Made by a program: the position numbers and the translations under genes. From assembly GCF_900113085.1 (NCBI RefSeq), contig NZ_FOOC01000013.1:1-57038 (forward strand): 57,038 nt of DNA, given 5' to 3'. Numbering within the stretch: the stretch's first letter is position 1; the number at the start of each line of letters is the position of its first letter. Source of the stretch: Fontimonas thermophila (lineage in GTDB: Bacteria; Pseudomonadota; Gammaproteobacteria; Nevskiales; Nevskiaceae). The notes beneath the pieces were generated by a model. The model was given only the letters and a program-made list of their open reading frames with translations, was not told the origin of the DNA and did no database searches. This document shows, one piece after another, positions 1 through 9,396 of this stretch.

Positions 1-657
1 ATCGTTCAGGCACTCGTCCCTGAATTTGCCGTTGAAGCTTTCGATGTAAGCGTTCTGGGTCGGTTTGCCCGCCTGGATCAGCTTGATCTGGACACCGTGG
101 GCATAGGCCCACTGATCAAGTGCCTAGCCCGTGAATTCCGGGCCCTGGTCCGTTCGAATGGCTTTGGGATAGCCCCGGAAGAACGCAGCCCGATCCAGGA
201 TACGGGTGACGTACTGCCCGCCGATGCCGCGATCCACGACAATGTCCACCGCCTCCTTGGTGTAATCGTCGACGATGGTCAGACACTTCAGACGTCGACC
301 GCAGGCCAGGGCATCAAAGACGAAATCCATCGACCACACCTCATTCGGTGACGTGGGCCGCACCAGCGGCTCCCGGTCCACGGCTACGCCGTGACGCTTG
401 CGTCGGCGGCGGACGGCCAGCCCGGCCGATTGATAGATGCGGTGTACCCGCTTGTGGTTGGCCTGAATCCCTTCCCGGCGCAGCAAAGCATGCAGGCGGC
501 GGTAGCCGAAACGGCTGCGCTCATCGGCCAACGCCATCAGCCGCTGTCGCAGCAATTCATTGTCCGACCGTGGCGCCGGCATGTAGTGCAGCACTGTGCG
601 GGATAAGCCCAGCAGGCGGCAGGCCCGGCGCTCGGAGATCACCGTATTCTCCTGCAT
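1..657 (-). pseudogene. IS3-family transposase OrfB, interrupted by an in-frame amber codon and cut by the window edge
   Basis: This is the DDE catalytic subunit of the element. Reading from 657, it has the HTH_21 region, then the first Asp (WSMDFVFDAL) and the second Asp (IRTDQGPEFTG). A TAG codon follows at 124-126. The same frame then continues to the left edge with ALDQWAYAHGV and the third catalytic residue in NAYIESFNG. The stop replaces one codon, probably an Arg codon in relatives, and removes the catalytic Glu. This copy should therefore be inactive unless complemented in trans. The far C-terminus is outside the window. Confidence 0.85.
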
Positions 658-689
658 CGCCGCGACCGCACCGCGCTTCGCCTGTGGGC

Positions 690-953
690 TCAGAATTTTC
701 CCCGCACGACGACCTTCAGAGCCTCGTTGTCGAGCATCGCTTCGGCCAGCAACTTCTTCGGCCGGGCGTTCTCGCTTTCCAACGCCTTCAGCCGCCGGGC
801 ATCCGATACGTCCATGCCCCCGAATTTCGTGCGCCAGGTGTAGAACGAGGCGTCGCTGAACCCATGCTTGCGACAGAGATCCTTGACCGGGACTCCGCCC
901 TCAGCCTCCTTCAGAAACCCGATGATCTGCTCTTCCGTGAACCGCTTCTTCAT
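690..953 (-). CDS. IS3-family transposase OrfA (helix-turn-helix)
   Basis: An 87-residue OrfA that begins MKKRFTEEQIIGFLKEAE and carries the usual helix-turn-helix (KDLCRKHGFSDASFYTWRTKFGG, residues about 24-46). A leucine-zipper-like segment follows at about 54-80. It would bind the element's terminal repeats. The stop directly follows a GGGGAAAA run, a plausible site for the -1 frameshift that IS3 elements use to make the OrfAB fusion; that use is inferred. The size is normal for the family and the frame is intact. Confidence 0.85.
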   Translation of the reverse strand: MKKRFTEEQIIGFLKEAEGGVPVKDLCRKHGFSDASFYTWRTKFGGMDVSDARRLKALESENARPKKLLAEAMLDNEALKVVVRGKF

Positions 954-1022
954 GTCCGCTCCTGATCAATGAACGGACTCTAGCTAAGATCAGATCGGCA
1001 CTGTTTCTTGGGGGGCAGATCA

Positions 1023-1217
1023 GTGGGAGGCGCATCATGTGTAATGCAGGGCCGCAGTGCGCCCAAAATGGGCCAAAAGGCCGCAACGGGGCCTGCCAGG
1101 CGACTGCAAAAGCCGCGCAAAGCGCCTTGTGCGGCTAGCGGAGCAACGAAAAACCGCAGCACAACGGCTGCAGCGAGCACTTTTTCAACGGCCTGTTAGC
1201 GGACAGGGCGCACGAAA
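1023..1217. other. Non-coding spacer between the IS end and ssrA, with a possible remnant of another mobile element
   Basis: No convincing gene is present. The stretch near 1177-1199 (TTTTTCAACGGCCTGTTAG) resembles terminal sequences seen in transposable elements of other gammaproteobacteria. The rest is rich in short GGCC-type hairpins. I read it as a possible leftover of an older element truncated by the IS3 insertion. That is pattern recognition only, because no second end is visible. Confidence 0.3.
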
Positions 1218-1572
1218 TGGTGGAGCTGGCGGGAATTGAACCCGCGTCCGCTGGTCCGTAGGCCTTGGCTCTACATGCTTAGCCGGTCTTGGGTTGTCGG
1301 CGGTGGTTCCCGGATCGGCACGGAGCGCCACCGCTTATCCCCTTAGGGGTCTGACGGATCAGGCCAAGGGCGGGCCTGCCCGCGATCCGATGAGAGTCGA
1401 CGTTTCAGTTCTCCGGCATCGGACCCAGAGAGTGAAACGCTCGCCGGAATTAGGCGGCGAGGGCGTAGTTGGCGTCGTTCGCAACTAGCTTGGTTGCCAC
1501 GGGTTTTACGAGGACGTGACGCCTCGGCATGCACCTCGGATTCCGCGACCCGCGTCGAAACCGGTCAGCCCC
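1218..1572 (-). ncRNA. ssrA: tmRNA (transfer-messenger RNA)
   Basis: tmRNA rescues stalled ribosomes with SmpB, acting as an alanyl-tRNA mimic and then as a message for a degradation tag. The 5' end GGGGCTG (from 1572) pairs fully, with one G-U, with CAGCTCC before the discriminator A and an encoded CCA at 1218-1220. The T-arm (GGTTCAA class) and the characteristic ACCGGTTTCGACGCGGG start are present. The tag frame near 1449-1481 reads ANDANYALAA then TAA, where many gammaproteobacteria have ANDENYALAA. smpB lies directly upstream on the same strand. Confidence 0.96.
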
Positions 1573-1593
1573 GAAGTGATGGGAGTGTACCAG

Positions 1594-1622
1594 TAGATGG
1601 GGCCAAGCGCAGAAAGTTCAAT
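1594..1622 (-). promoter_or_regulatory. Candidate sigma-32 (RpoH) promoter for ssrA
   Basis: On the minus strand, ATTGAA (1617-1622) is followed after exactly 14 bases by CCCCATCTA (1594-1602). This is very close to the RpoH consensus CTTGAA-N13-15-CCCCATnTA. A TACACT hexamer at 1584-1589 could be a separate sigma-70 -10 box nearer the mature 5' end. Assignment is by motif only. Confidence 0.5.
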
Positions 1623-1673
1623 CCACGGCTGGGCCGCGCGGGTGCGAGGGGATGGCCACCGATGTGGACGTGC

Positions 1674-2153
1674 TCATGCCTCGTGGCGCAGGATGCGTTC
1701 TTTTTGTCGCTGCCAGTCGCGTTCTTTGATGTCGGCGCGCTTGTCGTGCTGTTTTTTGCCTTTGGCAAGGCCGATTTCGAGCTTGGCGCGGCCACGGGTC
1801 CAGTGGAGGTCGAGCGGGATGAGGGTGTAGCCGGCGCGTTCAACCTTGCCGATGAGGGTGTTCAGTTGCTTGCGCTTGAGCAAAAGCTTGCGGGTGCGTG
1901 TGGCGTCGGCGATTTCGTGGGTGCAGGTCTGTTTGAGCGGGGTGATGTGGGCGCCGATGAGGAAGGCTTCGCCGTTTTTGAGCGTGACGTATGCTTCGGT
2001 GATCTGCGCACGTCCGGCGCGCAGGCTTTTGACTTCCCAGCCCTGAAGGGCAAGGCCGGCTTCGTAGCGTTCTTCGATGTGGTAGTCGTGACGCGCACGC
2101 CGGTTGACGGCGATCATGCGCGAGGGTGTTTGTTCTTCGTCGGTGCGGCTCAT
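1674..2153 (-). CDS. smpB: SsrA-binding protein SmpB
   Basis: SmpB is the tmRNA partner in trans-translation: it binds the tRNA-like domain and places its C-terminal tail in the empty mRNA channel. At 159 residues it has normal length. Hallmarks are [20 protein letters not shown] near the N-terminus, [14 protein letters not shown], and a basic tail rich in KGKKQHDKR and WQRQKERI, which folds in the decoding centre. The gene is 101 bases upstream of ssrA on the same strand, so both rescue components are neighbours. The N-terminus has a few extra residues before the conserved core. Confidence 0.97.
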   Translation of the reverse strand: MSRTDEEQTPSRMIAVNRRARHDYHIEERYEAGLALQGWEVKSLRAGRAQITEAYVTLKNGEAFLIGAHITPLKQTCTHEIADATRTRKLLLKRKQLNTLIGKVERAGYTLIPLDLHWTRGRAKLEIGLAKGKKQHDKRADIKERDWQRQKERILRHEA

Positions 2154-2241
2154 TCGCGGATTATAGAAGCGCGGCTAGACTAAGATTTTTCCGTGCCGGC
2201 CGAAAGCGTCGGCGCACGGCCAGGGGAGCAAGGAGGATGAG

Positions 2242-2286
2242 ATGGCCGTTTTGCCGTTTGCATCGCACAGGATCGCCGCCGGATGA
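2242..2286 (+). CDS. Short leader ORF (14 codons) coupled to the downstream transporter
   Basis: A strong Shine-Dalgarno, AAGGAGG at 2230-2236, sits five bases before ATG at 2242. That frame encodes MAVLPFASHRIAAG and stops with TGA at 2284-2286, overlapping the transporter start as ATGA. The transporter ATG has no good ribosome-binding site of its own, so translation may be coupled through this leader. The peptide has no obvious codon-run signature of attenuation. It could also be an accidental ORF, with the Shine-Dalgarno serving a misassigned start. Confidence 0.45.
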   Translation: MAVLPFASHRIAAG

Positions 2287-3671
2287 ATATCCGTGAGAGC
2301 AGCCACGGTTACTGGAGCTCTTCCCGCAGCTTTTTGCTGGTGGCCGCAGGTGCCACGATCGGGATCGGTAATCTCACGCGTGTGCCGTACCTGATGGGGG
2401 AGTACGGCGGTTCGGCGTTTTTGCTGGCGTACTTTCTTTCGCTGCTGTTGATCGCGGCGCCGCTGCTGGCCGCGGAATGGATGATTGGCCGCTGGACGCG
2501 CGACGATCTCGTCGCTGGTTTCGGTCGTCTTGCCGCTGCGGCGCAGGTGCGGGCGGCCTGGCGCATCGTCGGCGTCATGGCTTTGTCCGGCGCGGTGCTG
2601 ATTCTGTCGTATTACAGCGTGATTGCTGGTTGGAGTATGGCGTATGCGTTTCGCATGGCCGGCGGCGCGCTGGCCGGCGTGAGCGCCGAGACGGCGGCCG
2701 AGGTGTTTCATGACCTGGCGCGCGATCCGGAGCGTAGTCTGTCCTGGCACACGCTGTTCATGGTGGTCGTGTGCATCGTGGTGGCCCACGGTTTTCGCGA
2801 GGGGATCGAGCGCGCGGCGGTGCGGTTGCTGCCGGTGGCGGCGGTGCTGCTCGTGGCGCTGTGTTTTTACGCGGTGGCGACGGCCGATGTGCGGCCGGCA
2901 CTGACTTTTCTGCTCACGCCGGATTTCGGCCGTCTGGGCTGGCGCGGCGTCATCGAAGCCATGCACCAGGCTTTTTTCACGATGAGCCTGGGCATCGGGG
3001 TGATGGCGAATCTCGGTGTCTATTTGCCGGCCGCGGCACCGGTGAAGCGGCTGGCGCTGGCGCTGCTGTTGCTGGATGTGAGCGTCAGTCTCGTCGCCGG
3101 AATCGCCCTGTTCACGATGGTGTTCGCGGCTGGTCTTACGCCCTCACCAGGGCTTGCAATGATCTTCGATGTGCTGCCGCGCAGCCTGCCGGCGAGCGCC
3201 GGCGGTACGGCGTTTGGCGTGGCTTTCTTCCTGATTCTGTTTCTGGTGACGTTGAGTTCGGCGACCGTGCTGCTGGAGCCGCTGACCCGGTATTTGATCG
3301 ACCGTCTGCGGTGGACGCGGGTTTTTGCCGCGACCAGCGCGGCTGTGGGGATCTGGTACCTGGGTCTGGGGAGTCTGCTGTCCTTCAGCGTGATCGAGGA
3401 TTTCACGCTGTGGAATCGTAATTTCTTCGAGTGGGTGCAGTTCATCACGGCGAGCTGGCTGGCGCCGGCGACGGGGCTGTTGGTCTGCGTGTTCGTCGTC
3501 AGTATCATGCCGCGCGAGCTGGTGGCCTCGCTCTGGGGTGAGCGTGACCGCTGGCTGTACCCGGTCTGGTTTCTGGCGCTGCGTTATCCGGCGCGCATTG
3601 GATTGATCATCGTGCTCCTGTATGCAACGGGTTTGCTGGAATGGCTGGTCGGGTTCTGGGTTTCGGATTGA
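2283..3671 (+). CDS. Neurotransmitter:sodium symporter (NSS/SNF) family transporter
   Basis: A 462-residue LeuT-fold, Na+-dependent transporter of the inner membrane, probably for an amino acid. The TM1 signature GIGNLTRVPY is at residues 27-36, with the unwound-helix Gly-Asn as in LeuT, followed by GEYGGSAF. About eleven or twelve hydrophobic segments follow, typical of prokaryotic NSS proteins. The start at 2283 is favoured because the family N-terminus lies just before TM1. It overlaps a 14-codon leader ORF with a strong ribosome-binding site. Substrate cannot be read from sequence. It is divergent from smpB. Confidence 0.88.
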   Translation: MNIRESSHGYWSSSRSFLLVAAGATIGIGNLTRVPYLMGEYGGSAFLLAYFLSLLLIAAPLLAAEWMIGRWTRDDLVAGFGRLAAAAQVRAAWRIVGVMALSGAVLILSYYSVIAGWSMAYAFRMAGGALAGVSAETAAEVFHDLARDPERSLSWHTLFMVVVCIVVAHGFREGIERAAVRLLPVAAVLLVALCFYAVATADVRPALTFLLTPDFGRLGWRGVIEAMHQAFFTMSLGIGVMANLGVYLPAAAPVKRLALALLLLDVSVSLVAGIALFTMVFAAGLTPSPGLAMIFDVLPRSLPASAGGTAFGVAFFLILFLVTLSSATVLLEPLTRYLIDRLRWTRVFAATSAAVGIWYLGLGSLLSFSVIEDFTLWNRNFFEWVQFITASWLAPATGLLVCVFVVSIMPRELVASLWGERDRWLYPVWFLALRYPARIGLIIVLLYATGLLEWLVGFWVSD

Positions 3672-3758
3672 TGCCGCTGTGCGATCGCCTTGCGGTGTTG
3701 ACGCCTCCGGCCGGGCGCCTTCGTCCCATGATGTCGGCCCACGACGCACAGGTGCGCG

Positions 3759-4061
3759 ATGGTCGAGGGTGATCTGATTCAGGTCGAGGTGGCCTACGCG
3801 CTACCCGCCGAGCAATGGATTCTCAAGGTCGACGTTGCGCCGGGGACGACGATTCGTGCGGCGATCGAGCGCTCCGGGATACTCGCGCGCTTTCCCGAGA
3901 TCGATCTCTCCCGCAACAAGGTCGGGTGCTGGGGCCATCTCGCTGCGCTCGACGATGTCGTTCGCTCTGGAGACCGCATCGAGATTTACCGTCCGCTGAT
4001 CGCTGATCCCAAGGAGGTGCGTCGCCGGCGCGCATCGCAGGGCAAGATGCGGTCTCAATGA
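3759..4061 (+). CDS. rnfH: RnfH-family ubiquitin-like protein (UPF0125)
   Basis: A 100-residue protein with the RnfH/UPF0125 beta-grasp pattern: an acidic start (QVEVAYALPAEQWI), then GTTIRAAIERSGIL, IDLSRNKVGCWG, and the C-terminal strand GDRIEIYRPLIADPKEVRR. RnfH proteins are small and often encoded near smpB and the ratA toxin gene. Here smpB is close by, but no ratA homologue lies between them. The cellular role of the family is not settled. The basic C-terminal tail RRRRASQGK matches relatives. Confidence 0.9.
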   Translation: MVEGDLIQVEVAYALPAEQWILKVDVAPGTTIRAAIERSGILARFPEIDLSRNKVGCWGHLAALDDVVRSGDRIEIYRPLIADPKEVRRRRASQGKMRSQ

Positions 4062-4094
4062 TGCTTGCCTGCCGTTTTTGATGTGATCCTGCCC

Positions 4095-6351
<2,257 letters not shown>

Positions 6352-6406
6352 GAGCGCTGAGAAGCGGCGGCCTGATGAGATCGGACGAGGGGCGCCCGTG
6401 GGTTCA

Positions 6407-7684
6407 CTAGGAGCGTCCCAGATCGGCTGCCTCGGACTCGGTGGGTTGCGGCGGTGCGGGTGTCGCCGGTTCCGGTGCCAGCAATTCGAGTGCCACGGGG
6501 GAGGTCCGCACCATCGGCGCATAGGCGGTATGCGGCAGTGTCGTATATCCGGAACGCCGCAGTCGCAGCCACACAAAGGCCGCAAGCACCGCGAAAATCC
6601 AGGCGAAATGCAGCAGCAACCCGAACGGTCCCATCCATTCCATCAGCAGACCGGCAAGGCTCGGACCAACCGAGGCGCCGAGGCCATGGATCAGCAGCAT
6701 GCTGCTGGCACCCTGCAGCATCTCGTCGCGGGACAAAAAATCATTGGTGAGCGCAATGCTGACCGGATACACGGCAAAGGCAAGCCCGCCAAACACAAAC
6801 ATCGCGGCCAGCAGCGTCGATTGCCCGAGCAGGCTGAACACGACCGCAATCAATGCGCTGAAGCATGCTCCTGCCGTTACGGTAGCGAGCACGGCGCGGC
6901 GGTCGTGGCGGTCAGACCAGTAGCCTACGGGCCACTGGATCAGCGCGCCTCCCAGGATGGTGGCGGTCATGAATGCGGCGATGCCGGCCTCGTCGAAGTT
7001 CAGGTGCCGCGCCATCACCGGACCCATGCCCCAGAACGCACTCATCGCAAGTCCAGAGCCGAAGGCGCCGGCGATGCCGGATGGCGAGGCGGCGTACAGG
7101 CGTCTTAATCCGACGCGAGGTTGTTGCACTGGGGTGGGTTGCTCGATGCGCGTGAGCGCAATCGGTACCAGCGACAACGACAGCAGCATCGCGACGATGC
7201 CGAATAGTTCCAGACCGTTGGGGGAATACAACCGGATCAGGTTCTGACCGAGCGCCAGCGCAGCGAAATTCACAGCCATATAAGCCGCGAACACTTTACC
7301 GCGCCTTTCGCCGGGTGCGAGTGCATTGAGCCAGCTCTCGATCACCGTGTAGAGACTGACCAGGCAGATTCCCATGAGAACGCGCAGCGCAGCTCAGGAG
7401 ACCGGATGGATGATGAGCGCGTGCTGGATCGCGATGGCCGACGCTATTGCTGCGAACAGTGCAAATGCACGGATGTGGCCGACACGCATCACGATGCGCG
7501 GCGCGATAAAGGTGCCGACCAAGAAACCACAGAAATAGGCCGACATGATCAATCCGATCACGCCGTCCGTGTAACCCTCGCTCGACGCACGCAGTGCGAG
7601 CAGCGTGCCGATCAGCCCATTGCCGATCAATAGCAGTGCCGCACCCAACAGGATTGAAGAAATCGAAGCAAAGACGGCGAGCAT
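6407..7684 (-). pseudogene. MFS transporter interrupted by an in-frame TGA
   Basis: A YcaD-like major facilitator protein in one reading frame that is broken by TGA at 7394-7396. Before the stop are GAALLLIGNGLIGTLLALR and the A-motif-like region near GFLVGTFIAPRIV. After it come ALRVLMGICLVSLYTVIESW and the remaining membrane helices. The sequence around the stop reads HPVS-stop-AALR where relatives tend to have a Trp, so one TGG to TGA change would explain it. The start is taken at ATG 7684, though an upstream start at 7750 stays open. The substrate is unknown. Confidence 0.8.
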
Positions 7685-7801
7685 CGCAAGCAAGCAGTGA
7701 GCAATCTCGATATGCAGCGCATGGTGCCGCAGTCCGCACGCCTTGACCATCGTATGGATCGATGGCCTTCTGTGCGGGAAGCTGACGGCGGAGAGTTATG
7801 G

Positions 7802-9349
7802 ATGGCGTCCTTGCATGCCTTCGATTACGCAATCCTCGCCGCGTACGTGCTCGTCGTGATCATCGTCGCCGCGCGGGTGTCGCGGCATCTCCTGATTCGG
7901 AGGAACTGTTTCTCGCGGGCCGCTCGCTCGGTGTCGGCGTCGTGGGGCTGTCCTTGTTCGCATCGAATATTTCGTCGACGACGATGATTGGATTGCCCGG
8001 TGCAGCGTGGGCGAGCGGCATTTCCGGCGCGAACTATGAGTGGATGGCTGCCCTCGTGCTTGCCTTCATCGCGGTTTTCATCGCGCCGCTGATGATACAG
8101 GCGCAGGTGACAACCATTCCCGAGTTGTTCGGACGCCGCTTCAGCCCGGCGATGCGTGCCTACTTGTCGGTGGTGACGCTGTTTCTCAGTCTCGTCCTGG
8201 ATACGGCCGGCAGTCTCTATGCCGGCGCACTGGTGCTCAAGCTGTTTTTTCCGGATCTGCAGCTTGCACCCACGTGCGCGGCGATTGCGTTATTTGCCGG
8301 TTTGTACACCGCAGCAGGTGGGCTGCGCGCGGTGGCTTACACCGATGTAGTGCAGGCGCTCGTGCTTCTCGTCGGATCGTTGATACTGGCTATTCTGGTT
8401 TTCGGGGAATTCGGATACTCGTGGTCGGCGGTGGTCGATCGCGTCGACCCGGAAAAGTTATTGCTGATCCGCCCGCTCGCTGATCCCGCGCTGCCATGGT
8501 TCGGCACCCTCATCGGTTTGCCGGTCTTGGGTTTTTACTACTGGACCATGAATCAGTACGTGTCGCAGCGACTGTTGGGGGCGCGCGATGCGCGCACTGC
8601 CGGGCGCGGCGCTTTGCTGGCCGCGATACTCAAGCTGCAGCCGCTGTTCCTCCATGGTCTTCCCGGGTGTGATGGCGACGGCGCTATATACCGATCTGGC
8701 GCGCCCCGATACTGTGTTTCCACGACTCGTTGCCGACTACGCCCCGGTCGGGGTGGCTGGGCTGATTCTTGCGGCCTTGCTCGCGGCGATCATGTCGAGC
8801 GTTGATTCGACGCTCAATTCGGCGTCGACATTGATCACCGTAGATTTCGTGCAGCCGAGGGGCCGGATCTCCGGCCGCAGCAACTCGCGCGTTTGGGGCG
8901 CATCCTGATTTTCATTCTGGTTGCATTGGCAGTGATCTGGGCGCCGATGATTGACCGTTTCCCTGGTCTGTTTGCATACCTGCAGCAGACGTTCGCATAC
9001 GTGACGCCACCGCTGGTGGCCGTTTTCCTGCTCGGTTTGTACACGCGCATCGGCGCGCGGGCCGCGCTGTACGGCACGTTTTGCGGGCACGGGGTCAGCG
9101 TGCTCGCATTTGTGGGCAGCCTGGCCGGATGGCATGACGTGCACTTTTACGATCGTCGCCGGATTGTTGTTTGCCGTGGCGGTGGTGGCTTGCGGCGCGT
9201 GGCATGTCATCCTGGGTACGCGTGATGGTCTCGTCGATGCACAGCTCGCAACACGCGTGCGCTCAGCGCCCAAGGCAAGTGCCGATGTTCGATTGGGGGC
9301 GATGGTACTGGCTGCCGTGACGGCCGTGATGGTCTGGCTATTCCGCTGA
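7802..9349 (+). pseudogene. Sodium:solute symporter (SSS family, SGLT-like) with four frameshifts
   Basis: The coding sequence for one SSS-family permease is spread over changing frames. It starts MASLHAFDYAILAAYVLVV at 7802, then shifts near 7890 into EELFLAGRSLGVGVVGLSLFA. It shifts near 8650 (LQPLFL to MVFPGVMATALY), near 8860-8880 (TLITVDFVQ to LARLGRILIF) and near 9148 (WHDVHF to TIVAGLLFAVA). Two shifts are one-base insertions, in TCC and TTTT contexts, and two are net deletions. The motifs LAGRSLG, ASNISSTTMIGLPGAAW and YEWMAA suggest a sugar symporter. It is very unlikely to be functional as sequenced. Confidence 0.85.
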
Positions 9350-9396
9350 ATTTTCGATGTGCGCGGCGGTAGCAGACCGGCATGGGCTTGCGCCCA

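Larger units (their letters stand above)
1..1022 (-). mobile_element. IS3-family insertion sequence, partial (right end beyond the window)
   Basis: An orfA/orfB transposase pair reads on the minus strand and runs off the left edge. The outer end upstream of orfA is probably position 1022, where the minus strand begins TGATCTGCCCCCC, a terminal sequence typical of IS3-family ends (TGA followed by a C-run). The other terminal repeat and any target duplication lie outside the window, so the boundary rests on one end only. The element sits about 195 bases from the 3' end of ssrA, a common insertion neighbourhood. Confidence 0.8.

Noticed and set aside
3759-4061. RatA-RatB (RnfH) toxin-antitoxin pair
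   Set aside because: Only the RnfH-like gene is present; no ratA homologue lies next to it, and RnfH is not a proven antitoxin.
7394-7396. TGA as selenocysteine or as a recoded tryptophan
   Set aside because: The protein is a transporter with no selenoprotein relatives, and TGA serves as a normal stop elsewhere, including smpB-linked and tgt-linked genes; a point mutation is simpler.
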